Positions 10,264-21,670 of a stretch of 64,000 nucleotides of DNA are shown piece by piece. The translations under genes and the position numbers were made by a program. Source of the DNA: Areca catechu (Eukaryota > Streptophyta > Magnoliopsida > Arecales > Arecaceae); the NCBI GenBank assembly GCA_021397845.1, contig CM038052.1:170306182-170370181 (forward strand), read 5' to 3'. The first letter of the stretch is position 1; every line of letters begins with the position of its first letter. The notes under the pieces were generated by a model. It saw only the letters and a list, made by a program, of their open reading frames with translations. It had not been told where the DNA came from and did no database searches.

Positions 10264-12123
10264 ATGGTGGTCACTCGTGGGCGCGAGGCATCCACGAGTC
10301 GTGTGGGGGAGGTTCCCTCCCCTCAAGGGGATCACAGCCTGGAAAGGGAGCTTCCAGCTCCCCCTCCTCTTCCACCACAGCCGACCTCGACGGATGGGCC
10401 CCTCGCGGCCGTCATCCAACAGCTGCAGACCTTGACCTCGGCGGTCCGGCAGCTTCAACATCAGCAGCGTTCCCTGGCCACGCAGCCGTAGCCGGGGACC
10501 CCCGCGGCTCGAGCCGCGAGGCCGCGTGGGAGCTTGCACTCTATTCAGGACAGGCCGTCCCACCCGAGAGCAGTCTCCAACCCCCGCGGGAGCCACCAAG
10601 CTCCCACAAAAAGAAACTACTCCGGTTCGGCGGATCACGAGAGTCGATCCCCGGCCGATGAAGCCGAGACGGCGCATCGCAGCAAGCGACGCCGAGGCGT
10701 GACTTCGCGCCGAGACCGATCGGCGCCCCCTTCACCAGCGGCCTCGGTGGAAGACTCCACCGACGAGGCCATCAGGCGCCAGGCCGAGAGGCGCCTGGAG
10801 GAGCACGAGCGCAAGTTGGCGGAGTTCGCCCGTCGATTTGCCGACCTGCAGAACTCATCGGTGGACCCGGCGGGTTACGACTCCCGTCCCCCCTTCTCTG
10901 AAGAAATCCAGGCGGAGCCGATCCCGAGCCGATTCCGCATGCCGCAGGTGGATCCCTACGATGGGACCACCGACCCTCTGGACCATCTGGAGAGCTACAA
11001 GGCTCTCATGAGGGTCCAGGGAGCCACGAACGCTCTTTTGTGCATCGCCTTCCCCGCTACCCTCCGGAAGGCCGCTCGAGTCTGGTTCACCCGCCTCGAG
11101 CCCGGATCTATCTGCTCCTTCCACCAGTTGGAAGGGAAGTTTGTGGTGCACTTCGACGCTTGTCGGAAGGTGCCAAGAGAGGTGGATAGCCTCTTCTCCA
11201 TCCGCCAGCAGGACCAGGAGCTGCTCCGGGACTATATCACCTGGTTCAAGACCGCAGCCCTGGAAATCTATAGCCTGGACGAGCCCGTCGCCATGCTGGC
11301 TTTGAAGCGCAGGCTCAAGACGTCCCGCTTGACCTACTCCCTGGACAAAAAGCCGCCCAGGACGTACTCCGAGCTCCTCCTCCGTGCCCACAAGTACATC
11401 CGAGCGGAGGAGGCCGATCGCACCCGTCGAGAGCTAGACGGGAAGACTCTGAAGAAGCCATCCCCGAGGGATATTCCAGGAGCTCGGAAGCCCGGGCCAT
11501 CTGCCGACCCTCGCCCGAATCCGAGGTCAAAGGGCGAGGTCATTCCAGAGCGAAGGTTCACTCCTCTCCTCGTCCCCCGAACAAAGATCCTCATGGAAAT
11601 CGAGGGCGAGCACTACCTCCGCCGACCTCCTTCTCAGAACCCAAGAGGTACCCAGGACAAGTCAAAGTACTGCCAGTTCCACCGCGAGCACGGCCATGAC
11701 ATGGAGGAGTGTCGCAACCTGAAGCGGGAAATCGAGGAGCTGATCAAGAGGGGCTACCTCAGGAAGTTCGTCAGGAACGAGGTCCCCACGGAGGGGCAGC
11801 CGCTCGCGGCCTTACCACCAGTTCCTGCAATTGACAACCGCCCGACGGAGAAGCCGATGGGCATGATCTCACTTGGGGTCGGGCGGGCGGTGAAGAGAGC
11901 CCGGGAGATCGGGAACCCGGAGAATGTACCCCCTTCTGAGAAGGGGAAAGAAAAAGAAAATGTAAACAATGATGCCGTGGTGGTCGAGATGACCATCGTG
12001 AAGCATCCTGTACATCGAATTATGGTAGATAGTGGAAGCTCGGCTGACATGCTTTTTTACGATGCGTTCTCTCGAATGAATTTGTCCCATGATCAACTGA
12101 GACCGGTGCATACCCCCTGGTAG
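10264..12123 (+). pseudogene. gag: Tat-1 gag and start of protease (frame-broken)
   Basis: The open region starts at ATG 10264 (MVVTRGREAS). It breaks at TAG 10489-10491 and resumes in another frame that is open to 12123. Order of parts: a proline-rich N-terminus with a short coiled segment; a retrotransposon gag (PF03732-like) domain around 10940-11290, including YKALMRVQGA and VHFDACRKVP; basic linkers; and a zinc-knuckle-like CQFHREHGHDMEEC (C-x2-H-x4-H-x4-C) near 11672. The aspartic protease motif VDSGSSADMLFYD lies near 12028-12066. The frame ends at TAG 12121, where a one-base shift separates it from the rest of the protease. Gag would form the virus-like particle. The start is supported by the homologous ATG at 47793 in the second element. 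Confidence 0.85.
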
Positions 12124-12482
12124 GCTTTACCGGGGACTCGATGGGGGTCGAAGGGGAGATCACTCTCCCGGTCACTACCGGATCCCCACCTCGGCAGACG
12201 ACCGTCCTGATGACGTTTACCGTCGTCAAGCTCCCTTCGCCTTACAACGCGATTCTCGGGCGTCCCGGGCTCAACCAACTGGATGCCATGATTTCCACGA
12301 AGAGGTTGTTGGTGCAATTCCCCATGTCTTCCGGGCTCGGGGTAATGAAGGGGACGACCCAGCCGGTCCCGCATTACCTCCAGACGGTCCCGGGCGCCCA
12401 GGGCGCGGAGCTCGGCCCCGATGTTGACGACCTCGACCTAAGGGAGAAGGAACCCAAGGGGGGCCCGTGGAACGCCTGTTGA
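12124..12482 (+). pseudogene. Tat-1 protease C-terminal part and linker
   Basis: Continuation of the aspartic protease after the frameshift: GFTGDSMGVEGEITLPV, then the AILGRPGLNQ motif typical of the second half of Gypsy proteases, and an acidic linker. The frame ends at about 12482 and overlaps the reverse-transcriptase frame, so a second shift separates them. Confidence 0.75.
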
Positions 12483-13825
12483 CTTATCCCTTTGGTTCGG
12501 ACCCACTGAAGACGGTGCAGGTCGGGGCGCAACTCCCAGAAGAAGAACAGACCCACCTGCTGGAGTTCCTCCACGCGAACGCAGACGTGTTCGCCTGGTC
12601 AGCGGCCGACATGCCGGGCATTCCCCCCGAGGTCATCACGCACAGGTTGAACATGGATCCGAGCTGCCGCCCGGTCTGCCAGAAGAAGAGGAGCTTCGCC
12701 ATGGAGAGACAGAGGGCCATCAACGAGGAAGTGGAGAAACTCCTCACCGCCAGCTTTGTGCGGGAAGTCCAATATCCCAGCTGGCTGGCGAACATGGTCA
12801 TGGTAAGGAAGAGCAGTGGCAAGTGGAGGATCTGTGTAGACTACACCGACCTCAACCGAGCTTGCCCAAAGGACAGCTTCCCCCTTCCAAAGATTGACCA
12901 GCTGATCGATGCCACCTCGGGGCACCGCCTCCTGTCCTTCATGGATGCCTTCTCCGGATACAACCAGATCCGAATGAGCCTAGAGGACGAGGAGCACACC
13001 GCCTTCATCACCGACCGCGGAACTTTTTGCTACATGATGATGCCGTTTGGCCTCAAGAATGCTAGGGCCACGTACCAGCATCTGGTCAACAGGATCTTCA
13101 AAGACCAGATCGACCGCAACATGCAGGTGTACGTGGATGATATGCTAGTGATGAGCAAGCCCGATTCGGACCACGTAGCTGACCTGGCGGAGACATTCGG
13201 CAACCTCCAACGTTATCAGATGAAGCTGAACCCTGCAAAGTGCGCCTTCGGCGTCTTCGCCGGGAAGTTCCTAGGATTCATGGTGACCCAAAGAGGAATT
13301 GAAGCCAACCCGGAGAAGGTCCAGGCCATCCTGGACATGGAGCAGCCCGCCTCCAAGAAGCAGGTGCAACAACTCACCGGCCGGGTTGCGGCCCTCTGCC
13401 ATTTTATCTCCAGGTCGGCCGATCGCTGCCGACCCTTTTTCAAGGTGCTGAGAAACATGAACGACTTCGCCTGGACCAAGGAATGCCAGGAGGCCTTTGA
13501 AGAGCTGAAGAAGATGCTCGCATCGCCACCACTGCTTTCCCGGCCCGAGGAGGGGGAGGAGCTCATCCTCTACCTGGCGATCACCCCGGAGGCCGTCAGT
13601 TCGGTCCTGGTTCGGACCGACGACCAAGGAGCCCAGCGGCCCGTGTACTATACCAGCAAACTTCTCCACGACGCTGAGCTTAGGTATTCTCGGCCCGAGA
13701 AGCTCGTTTTTGCGTTAATAGTGTCTGCTCAGCGTCTCAGGCCCTATTTCCAAGCGCATCCCATCGCCGTCCTGACAGATCAGCCGCTGAAAGCGGTGCT
13801 CAGTCGACCCGACACATCGGGATGA
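12467..13825 (+). pseudogene. pol: Tat-1 reverse transcriptase and first RNase H
   Basis: A 452-residue open frame with a complete Gypsy reverse transcriptase. Visible blocks are VRKSSGKWRICVDYTDLN, FMDAFSGYNQI, MPFGLKNARATYQ and the catalytic YVDD at 13130-13141. The thumb and connection follow, then an RNase H-like segment with YLAITPEAVSSVLV and YYTSKLLHDAELRY. TGA at 13823 interrupts it. The same frame then stays open to TAG 13966 with LAKWALKLSEFDI and the end of the first RNase H. It would copy element RNA into cDNA within the particle. The stop makes this copy defective unless read through. Confidence 0.92.
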
Positions 13826-13969
13826 TTGGCGAAGTGGGCACTGAAGCTCAGCGAGTTCGACATCGCGTACAGGCCAAGGTCGGCCATGAAAGTGCAGGTG
13901 CTGGCCGACTTCTTGGTCGAATATGCAGGCTTAGGCAAGGAGCCCGAGGAAGGCCCCTCATGCCAGTAG

Positions 13970-14716
13970 GTGAAGATGGGCCCTGAGGAGCCCGGAGAGG
14001 ATGCGTGGATCCTCCACGTAGATGGAGCCTCGAACTCTGGCGGGAGCGGAGCCGGACTCATTCTTGCCAACAGCGACGGAGTCGTCGCCGAGTGCGCGCT
14101 CCGTTTCCAGTTCGCCGCGACAAACAATCAGGCGGAGTACGAGGCGCTCCTCGCCGGGCTGAGAGTCTCCCGCGAGCTGGGCGTGACTAACCTTAAAGCT
14201 TTCACTGACTCCCAGCTCGTGGCAGGACAGGTCTCCGGGGAGTATGCCGCGCATGACCCCCAAATGGTGAAGTGCTTGGAGCTCGTCAAGGCAGGTACGG
14301 ACGGTTTCTGGCGCTTCAACATCTTCCACATCCCCAGCAGGGAGAACGCCCGTGCGGACACCCTTTCCCGGCTGGCGACCCTGCCGGACTCGATGCTGGG
14401 TCGCGCTCACGTGGAGCGCCTTAAGGCCCCATGCCACGAGACCCCAGTGGAGGTCCATCAGGTCAGCCGTGAGCCCAGCTGGATGGACAAGTACGCCGAG
14501 TACATAGCCAGCGGTACCCAGCCAGAGGATCGCGTAGCGGCCCGCCTTATCAGAAAGAAGGCCATGCGGTTCGTCCTGATGGATGGGCAATTGTATCGAA
14601 GATCCTACTCCTACCCCCTCCTGAAATGCTTGGGACCCACGGAAGCCAAACTCGTGCTCCAGGAGATCCACGAGGGCGTCTGTGGGAACCACGTGGGGGG
14701 CAGGGCGTTAGCTTAG
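13970..14716 (+). pseudogene. Tat-1 archaeal-type second RNase H and integrase N-terminus
   Basis: A 248-residue frame starts just after TAG 13966. It holds WILHVDGASN, GAGLILANSDG, NNQAEYEALLAGL and FTDSQLVAGQVSGEY, the D-E-D residues of an archaeal-type RNase H. This second RNase H, between the first one and integrase, is diagnostic for the Tat clade. The segment then runs through NARADTLSRLAT into the integrase zinc-binding region (LYRRSYSYPLLKCL, IHEGVCGNHVGGRALA) and ends at TAG 14714. Confidence 0.88.
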
Positions 14717-15708
14717 CCCTTCGTCAGGGCTACTTTTGGGAGACGATGAAGGAGGATGCCGCTGATTTCGTGAAGAGGTGCGATCGGTGCCAGCGTCACG
14801 CCACGGTGCAACGGCAGCCCTCCAACCCAATCTCCCAGCTTTCAGCTCCGTGGCCATTCGCTCAATGAGGGATGGACCTTCTAGGCCCATTCCCACCGGC
14901 GTCCGGACAGCGAAAATTCTTGATCGTGGCCATCGACTACTTCACGAAGTGGGTCGAGGCCGAACCCTTGGCGCGGATCACTGAAGCAAACGTTGCCAAA
15001 TTCTTCTGGAAGTCAATCATTTGCCGCTTCGGCCTCCCCCACACCGTGATCACTGATAACGGGCGCCAGTTCGACTGCCGGGAGTTTGAAGAGTTCTGCG
15101 GCAACCTCGGCATCAGGCATCGCTTCACCTCGGTGGCGCATCCTCAGACCAATGGAGAGACCGAGGTCACGAACAGGACCATTTTACAGGGCCTCCGCAC
15201 GCGGCTGGACCAGGCCAAGGGCAGATGGGCAGAGGAGCTCCCCAGCGTCCTTTGGGCATACCATACCACCCCAAGGATGGCAACCGATGAGACCCCGTTC
15301 AACCTCGTCTTCGGAGCCGAAGCGGTCATCCCGATCGAGCTCAGCCTACCCACACTACGTGTGGAGCAATATGACGAGACGGAGAACCCCGCCAGAATGA
15401 TGCTCAACCTTGACCTTCTTGAAGAGACGAGGGACAAGGCCCGAGTTCGGATGGCGGCATATAGGCAGCGAGTGGCCAGGTATTACAACTCCCGAGTGCG
15501 GCCAAAGTCCTTTCATCCAGAGATCTGGTCCTCCGGCGTGCTGAAGCTTCTCAGTCGCGAGAGTGCGGGAAGCTCTCACCAAACTGGGAAGGCCCGTACC
15601 GGGTAGCAGAAGCCCTCCCCCACGGCGCCTATTACTTGGAAGAATTGGCGGGGGCCAGGTTCCCCCGGACGTGGAATGCCTCGAATCTAAGGATGTATTA
15701 TCAGTAAT
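14626..15708 (+). pseudogene. Tat-1 integrase (DDE core and C-terminus)
   Basis: The zinc-binding region continues in a shifted frame (KRCDRCQRHA near 14775) to TGA 14866. The catalytic core follows from 14872: AIDYFTKWVEAE (first Asp), VITDNGRQFD (second Asp) and HPQTNGETEVTNR (catalytic Glu). The frame ends at 15606. A shifted frame continues with SPNWEGPYRVAEALPHGAYY to about 15708, the usual Gypsy integrase tail. Integrase inserts the cDNA and creates the 5-bp duplication seen at the ends. At least two frame disruptions make it nonfunctional here. Confidence 0.9.
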
Positions 15709-15835
15709 GTAAGGTTCCCCGCTCCTGCAATAAAGTTTCTTTGCTTCAAACGCTCTTTCTCACCTCGTAGGGAAACCGGCGCGTGGCCCTGAGTTCGGCA
15801 TGCTCGACCGCAGCCGAAGGCCAGAGGAAGCGAGA

Positions 15836-16370
15836 AGTCCCGGACTTCGGTCTGGAAGGCGGGGCAGAACCCAGTTCGCCCACGCGAGCACGGAGAACAG
15901 CTCGGCAAGCCGCGCAAGGCTTGAGAAAGCCTGCAGCCCCGGGGTTCAGTCCGGAAGTCCCGGACTTCGGTCTGGAAGGCGGGGCAGAACCCAGTTCGCC
16001 CACGCAAGCACGGAGAACAGCTCGGCAAGCCGCGCAAGGCTTGAGAAAGCCTGCGGCCCCGGGGTTCAGTCCGGAAGTCCCGGACTTCGGTCTGGAAGGC
16101 GGGGCAGAACCCAGTTCGTCCACGCGAGCACGGAGAACAGCTCGGCAAGCCGCGCAAGGCTTGAGAAAGCCTGCGGCCCCGGGGTTCAGTCCGGAAATCC
16201 CAGACTTCGGTCTGGAAGGCGGGGCAGAACCCAGTTCGCCCACGCGAGCATGGAGAACAGCTCGAAAAGCCGCGAGAAAGCCTGCGGCCCCGGGGTTCAG
16301 TCCGAAAGTCCCGGACTTCGGTCTGGAAGGGGGGCAGAACCTAGTTCGCCCACACGAGCACGAAGGCATG
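15836..16370. repeat. 120-bp tandem array downstream of Tat-1 integrase
   Basis: Four units with an exact 120-bp period begin near 15836, 15956, 16076 and 16196. A partial fifth is shortened by about 9 bp. Each unit carries GGACTTCGGTCTGGAAGG and AGCTCGGCAAGCCGCGCAAG. Units are nearly identical. Open frames across the array on both strands are repeat artefacts. A differently sequenced array occupies the same place in the second Tat element (53270-54090). Confidence 0.92.
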
Positions 16371-16655
16371 CCCAAAGAAGGGCCCGCTCAAGGCCTACTC
16401 TGATGCCACTCGGTCCGGAATGTCCCGAATTTTGATCTGAACGCCGGATGGGACCGGGTCCACCCTCGTCCCAGCACTCCACATCAACATCTCAGGAAGG
16501 AAAAAGAGAAGAAGGAAAAATGAAAGAGAAGGCGAGTCTGAGACGTGGCCAAACTGAACTTTCATTGATTCAATAAAGGGAAGTACAAGCCGGGAGCCCC
16601 GACAGGCCAGGAGTCCCCAAAAAGAAAACAAACCAAAAAGAAAAAGAACGACAGA

Positions 16656-18896
16656 TCAGTTTGGCGCGGTGGTGGGGTCCTCAGCCGGGGTCGCGGGCTC
16701 CACTTCCTCGCCGTCGGCGGCTGCTGGCTCAGGGGGTTGCTTTGGAGCTTCGGCCGCGTCGCTCGCCGGGGCCGCAGCTGTGACGTCGACCGCGCCGGAA
16801 GCCCTGCTGTCAGGTCCTTGCCTCCTACCTCCGAGCACCACCACACTGAGGTCAAGCTCGGGATAGAAGGACCCCACCTTCTCCCGGCACATTCGGAACC
16901 CCTTCAGGAAGAAGTCCACGGCGGCCTCCCGGACCTCCGAGATGTACTCGTCGGAGACCCGGAATTTCTGGACGGCTTCCTGCGCCTCCCGCTTCGCGGC
17001 TTCCAGGAGCCCGTTGACGTAGGTGCTCCGCTCCTTCGCCGCACTCGCCTCCCGTCTGGCCTCTTCCAACTGGCGCTCCAGCCACTGAGAATGGGCCTGA
17101 AGGCGAGCCCTCTCGGTCGCGTCCTCTTTCGTGCGACGCTGGTGGGAGTTCCTCTCCTCCGACAGAGAGGACTCCAGGCCCTTGCCACGCTCCTCGGCAC
17201 GCGCCAGGTCCGCCTGGAGGGCCTGGTTGTTTGCTCGTAGCTCGACCCCCTTCTCCATGAGATCTTTGACGTCGGCTGCGAGCTTGCCGAGCTTCTCTTC
17301 CTTCTCGGCATCCTTCTTCGCGTACCCTACGAGGAAGTTCCTCAGTAGGAGCACGTCGTTTCCAATCTGCACGGCAAAAGGACCGGGTTAGAAGAAAGAC
17401 CACCCGAGGTCACAAAGGATGGAAGAGTCTGAGTTCGAACTTATCGTGAAAAGCTGCGGGAGGATCCCGAGCAGGGCATCGGCGTAGTCCCTGCCGCCTC
17501 AAGATCGGCGGTCCCGGGCGGTGGAGGCATACTCCATCACTTTCTCCGCGAGCCCCTTGTCGCGGATTACTGAGCACCGGTTGGTGATCACCGGTGGCGG
17601 AGCCGTCAGGTCAGCTGCGGCGGTGACTGCCCCTCCGGCAAGAATCGCCATCGACATGGCGGTAGAGGTCGCAGGCTGCGCCATCAGGGCCGCGGCGATG
17701 ATGGGGCCGGCGCTGGGCGGAACTGCCGGTGGTGGAGCCCCCTCATCGGCAGCACCGCCGAGTCTGACAGCTGGAGCATCGATGGCCCCACCCCGAGGCA
17801 GCCTGGGCGGGGGAGCAGCGGCCACCGGGCTGGGTACGGTCGCCCGCGCGACCTCCTGGCTCATCTCGGTGCGAGCCCTCTTCGCCGCAGGCTCATCCAC
17901 CTCGACGACGTCCCTTTGGGCCGCGCCCTCCAGGAGGTTCTCCAGAGAATTTCATCCCTGCAACGCAAAAGGAAAAGAGTTCAGTCAGCTCGGCTAAAAA
18001 GGAGAAAGAGTACAGAAGTCAAGGAAAGACTGAGTCTCACCCGGCTCGCGGATGGGACTGATCCCGGCCTCAAACAAGTTCTGCTCCGAGAGCAGAACCT
18101 CGAGCGCTGGGACCACATCACTCAGAAGCTGGGAGTAGGCCTCTTGGTCCGCCGACTCGACCTGGGAGTTCCGGTTCGGAGACCGATCCGGTTCGCTCCA
18201 GGCCCAGTTGATATCCTCGACTGAGGCAAAGAAGAACCGGTTCTTCCAGCCCTTGATAGAAGAAGGGAGGTCAAACCGGAGACACCTGGGCCGGGGCGAG
18301 ATGTACCACCAGCCGTCGTCAGTGGAGTACCTCTTCAGGGTAAACAGAGCCCTGAAGAGGGAGAAACGGGCAACAAACCTGTGGAAGTGACAAAAAACAA
18401 TAAAAGAAAAGATGACCCGGATGGCATTGGGAGCCAACTGGGCCGGAACGAGGCGAAAGTGGCTAAGGAAAGAAAGAAAAAAGGGGTGCAGAGGAAACCG
18501 AAGACCCCCGAGAAGGAAGTCTTCGTAGAAGGCTATGCGGCCGGGGCCACTCATGGTGACGCGATCCCCAGGCCGCGGGACAAGCAGACGGATTGACCCC
18601 GGGATGCCGTAGACCTCCCGGAGGAAAGAAAGGTTGCCTTCGGTCATGGTGGAACCGTGACCAGAGGGACCGGCAGAGGGAAGAGTTGGAGGAGGAAGAG
18701 AAGAAAGCGGAAGAGCAGAAGCGACGGGAGGAGACCTGACACCCCTGGGGATACCAATAGTGATACCCCCGGGTTGCAGTCGCCTGCGGGTCTCCTCCGG
18801 GATCACTTCCTCCTCCGAGGAGGAAGAAGACGAAGTCCTCGGCCGGGACGGACCGGCCTCGTCCGGATTAGAGGAAACATGGTGACGGCGCGCCAT
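16656..18896 (-). CDS. Tat-1 antisense spliced gene (PF04195-like, coiled coil)
   Basis: A minus-strand gene lies between pol and the 3' LTR. Exon 1 (18896-18041) starts at ATG 18896 (MARRHHVSSN). It has a Ser/Glu-rich head, then a segment with GRIAFYEDFLLGGLRFPLHP, LAPNAIRVIFSFIVF and WYISPRPR. These resemble PF04195, the putative gypsy-type transposon domain. The exon ends at a GT donor (18040-18039). Exon 2 (17957 to about 17500) is Ala/Pro-rich; its frame from the exon-1 junction is interrupted, but an open frame runs 17900-17499. Exon 3 (17366-16656, after AG 17368-17367) encodes about 235 residues of Lys/Glu/Arg-rich heptads, a likely coiled coil, ending ...PAEDPTTAPN. The second Tat element keeps the same exon borders. 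The function is unknown. Splice sites are predicted by eye. Confidence 0.65.
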
Positions 18897-19361
18897 GACA
18901 AAGTGGAAAGCAAGGAGTATTCACAGGAGAAGAAGAGAGGAACTAGGGGGAAAATGAGGGCACTCACCGAAAATGCACCGAGCGAACGCGGGGCAGTGGA
19001 AATTAGCTTGCAGCAAACCGCCCACAGTGCAAAGGAAAAGGCCTCATTCCGGAAAGTCCCCTCCTTTTCAAACTCAGTCGACAGTCACCGTACCCGTCAT
19101 ACCGCTCCGGGCCATTGGATGATCACCGCGTGGATGCATGCCCGACACCGTCGCCTCGTTAACAGGGAAATGGCCCCTGCTTCGAAGCGACGCATTTATT
19201 GCGGGCGAACAGACAACGTGTGGCGGCCTCCTATAAGGCTTTGGGCGCACCGAGAAATGGCGACGAGGATCGTGGCAATTATGATGCAAGATCTCCGCCT
19301 CCCCACGTCATATCCGCATTTAATCCCGACGTTCCGTCCCACGATGCCCCAACGGAACGTC

Positions 19362-19376
19362 GGATTGGGGGGCAAT
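19362..19376 (+). promoter_or_regulatory. Polypurine tract of Tat-1
   Basis: GGATTGGGGGGCAAT immediately precedes the 3' LTR. The G6 run is the expected plus-strand priming tract. Confidence 0.75.
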
Positions 19377-20987
19377 TGTTACGACCGTAATGATGACGTG
19401 GTTGGTCGCAGATCCCGGCGGGCACTATACGAGCCACGTGGAGGTTCTTGACCGAGTCAGCTGCGGCTCCCCGCCCGAAGTCGAGCTCGGACGGGCTCCC
19501 CCGCTCCCTCTCCGGGTGGCACCCATAGACGGCCCCGCCTCGGTCGAGGTCGAGCTGAGCATCCTTCTGCTGTCCCGCCAGGTGTCCACCCAGGAGGGGT
19601 CCACCTCGGCCGAGGTCAGGCTGCTCCCCCGCTCCCTCGCCAGGTGGCACCCATAGACGGTCCCACCTCGACCGAGGTCGAGTCGGGCCCCCCTTCGCTC
19701 CTTCGCCAGGTGGCCCCCCGAGACGGGACCACCTCGGCCGAGGCCGAGCGTCCTTCTGCCATCCCGCCAGGTGTCCACCCAGGAGGGGTCCACCTCGACC
19801 ATGGTCGGCTGCTCCCCCGCTCCCTCGCCAGGTGGCATCCATAGACGGCCCCACCTCGGCCGAGGTCGAGCCGGGCCCCTTCGCTCCTTCGCCAGGTGGC
19901 CCCTGAGACGGGACCACCTCGGTCGAGGCCGAGTGTCCTTCTGCCGCCCCGCCAGGTGTCCACCCAGGAGGGGTCCACCTCGGCCAAGGTCGGCTGCTCC
20001 CTCGCCAGGTGGCACCCATAGACGGCCCCACCTCGGCCGAGGTCGAGGCGGGCCCCCTCGCTCCTTCGCCAGGTGGCCCTTGAGACGGGACCACCTCAAC
20101 CGAGGCCGAGCGTCCTTCTGCCGCCCCGCCAGGTGTCCACCCGGGAGGGGTCCACCTCGGTCGAGGTCAGGCAGCTCGTACAGAGAGAGCCCCAGAGAGC
20201 GGAGGTGCAGGTTCCGAGGCCGGCCCTCGAGCCGTGCGCGCCGCACCCCGAAGAAGGCGCCCTATACGGATGGCGACGGCACGCGGAACATCACTTACGT
20301 CGGCCCGACGGGTTCCACAGTCGAGAGACGCGGCTCTGACAGGACAGGGCCCCTAGACGGGCAAGCACCGACACCTGGAAGGAGAGCACCCACGCTTGGC
20401 CCAAGGTCTGACCGGCCGCCCTGCCGACGCCCCCTCCTTTACCTTTTCCCCTCTAGGCTCGGCGAACGAGGCCGGAGAGCCGCCTGGCCCTCAGAACCAG
20501 AAGGGAAAAGAGAAAAGGATGGGGAGAGGGCGACGAGAACGAGAGGGGGAGGAGCCTCCCGAGAGCGGAAAACGAGCAGGCACCGGGAGGAGATAAAAGG
20601 AAGAAGCAAAGAGACGACCAGGTAGGCAGAGACAAATAAGAAACAGAGGCCGGAAGCTCCGCTCGACGGGACAAGATCCAGGGTCCCGAGAGGGGATCGC
20701 TTGGCGTGAGCTCGGCAAGGGAGTCCAGCCGGGTTTCTGGTCTCTTTAAGCACCATTCTTGCTCATAGAATCTCTGAGTCTGGGACTCCTTCGGGGGCCC
20801 GTCCCAGGGACTCTGTTCCCTCTCGCCGTCTACTAACTTGATCGTCGGAGCTCCCTCGCCGGGATCCCCGGCCAGGGTCTTCTGACCCCGTCTTGCAGGT
20901 CCGGTCCAGCCAGGAGGCCCCAGGAGCAAGACGGTCTATACGGATCGGCGATTCCGAGGCACGGGCGCGGCGGCGAGATCGGCAACA
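19377..20987 (+). repeat. 3' LTR of Tat-1
   Basis: A 1611-bp LTR from TGTTACGACC to GATCGGCAACA, with the same palindromic array as the 5' LTR, followed by the target duplication AAGAC (20988-20992). Confidence 0.93.
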
Positions 20988-20992
20988 AAGAC
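20988..20992. repeat. Target-site duplication, right copy (AAGAC)
   Basis: Identical to 8562-8566. Confidence 0.9.
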
Positions 20993-21670
20993 AATGCTGG
21001 ATAATCGAATGTCATTACAACGTGGCCTCCTCTGACATATGTAACAAATTCTGCTAAAATGATAAGATCTTGTCCACTAAAATCTTCTCCAATATCATCT
21101 TTCTATTAGGATGATAAATTTGTTGGAATTTTGTCTACCACGATCTGCATTTAAATAACTGTGATAAAATGAGTTATCATCTACTCGAGTATCGTGGGCC
21201 CCGGTAGGTAGTCGGCTTGGTCATTATCAAAAGGAGAGGCTTGGTCCCGTATCCAAGCATGCTCGACTTAGTTTACTTAGATAATTAGTCAATCTCGAGT
21301 AGGTAGTCGTGGATGCGTATGGGGAATGCCATGTTAGTCGGATTCGATATGCAGTAACTACTCAGCTTGGAAAGGAGTAGCTACTTAGTATGGGATGGAG
21401 TAGCTACTCAGTCTGGGAAGGAGCAAACTACTCGATCGACTTCGTCTTTCTCTTGCTAGTCTTTCTCTTAGTTAGCAGTGAAGTAGTCGGCTTCATTGTT
21501 TCCTTTCTAGTTGGTAGCTTGATTGATCCGAGTCAGCTATCTCAGTTTACCATAACCGGTGGCATAGTCGATGATCCGGTAAGTCCTCGAGGCCAAGTCA
21601 ACAATTGTCATAACATAGGATTTTTTTTATTTTTAGGTTTAAAGTGTTAGATTGGTGTAATAGCTGAACT
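20993..21670. other. Unassigned sequence right of Tat-1
   Basis: No gene was recognised. Around 21355-21425 the word GTAGCTACT(C/T)AGT recurs at short spacing, a small degenerate tandem repeat. Confidence 0.5.

Larger units (their letters stand above)
8567..20987 (+). mobile_element. Full-length Ty3/Gypsy retrotransposon, Tat lineage (Tat-1)
   Basis: A 12.4 kb LTR retrotransposon bounded by TG...CA LTRs and a perfect 5-bp target duplication. The order is LTR, gag, protease, reverse transcriptase, RNase H, second archaeal-type RNase H, integrase, a 120-bp tandem array, a minus-strand spliced gene, polypurine tract, LTR. The second RNase H and the long 3' region with an antisense gene mark the Tat clade of plant Gypsy elements. 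Several frameshifts and stops break gag-pol, so this copy cannot encode its own polyprotein. The two LTRs differ at roughly 2-3% of sites by eye in their last 640 bp, mostly C/T transitions. Confidence 0.93.

Noticed and set aside
13499..13669. Minus-strand frames opposite the reverse transcriptase
   Set aside because: Shadow frames in GC-rich pol sequence; the plus strand carries all conserved RT blocks.
15687..16435. Open frames of 156-211 codons on both strands
   Set aside because: Their length comes from the 120-bp tandem array, a multiple of three with no stops; the translations are repeats of the same 40 residues.
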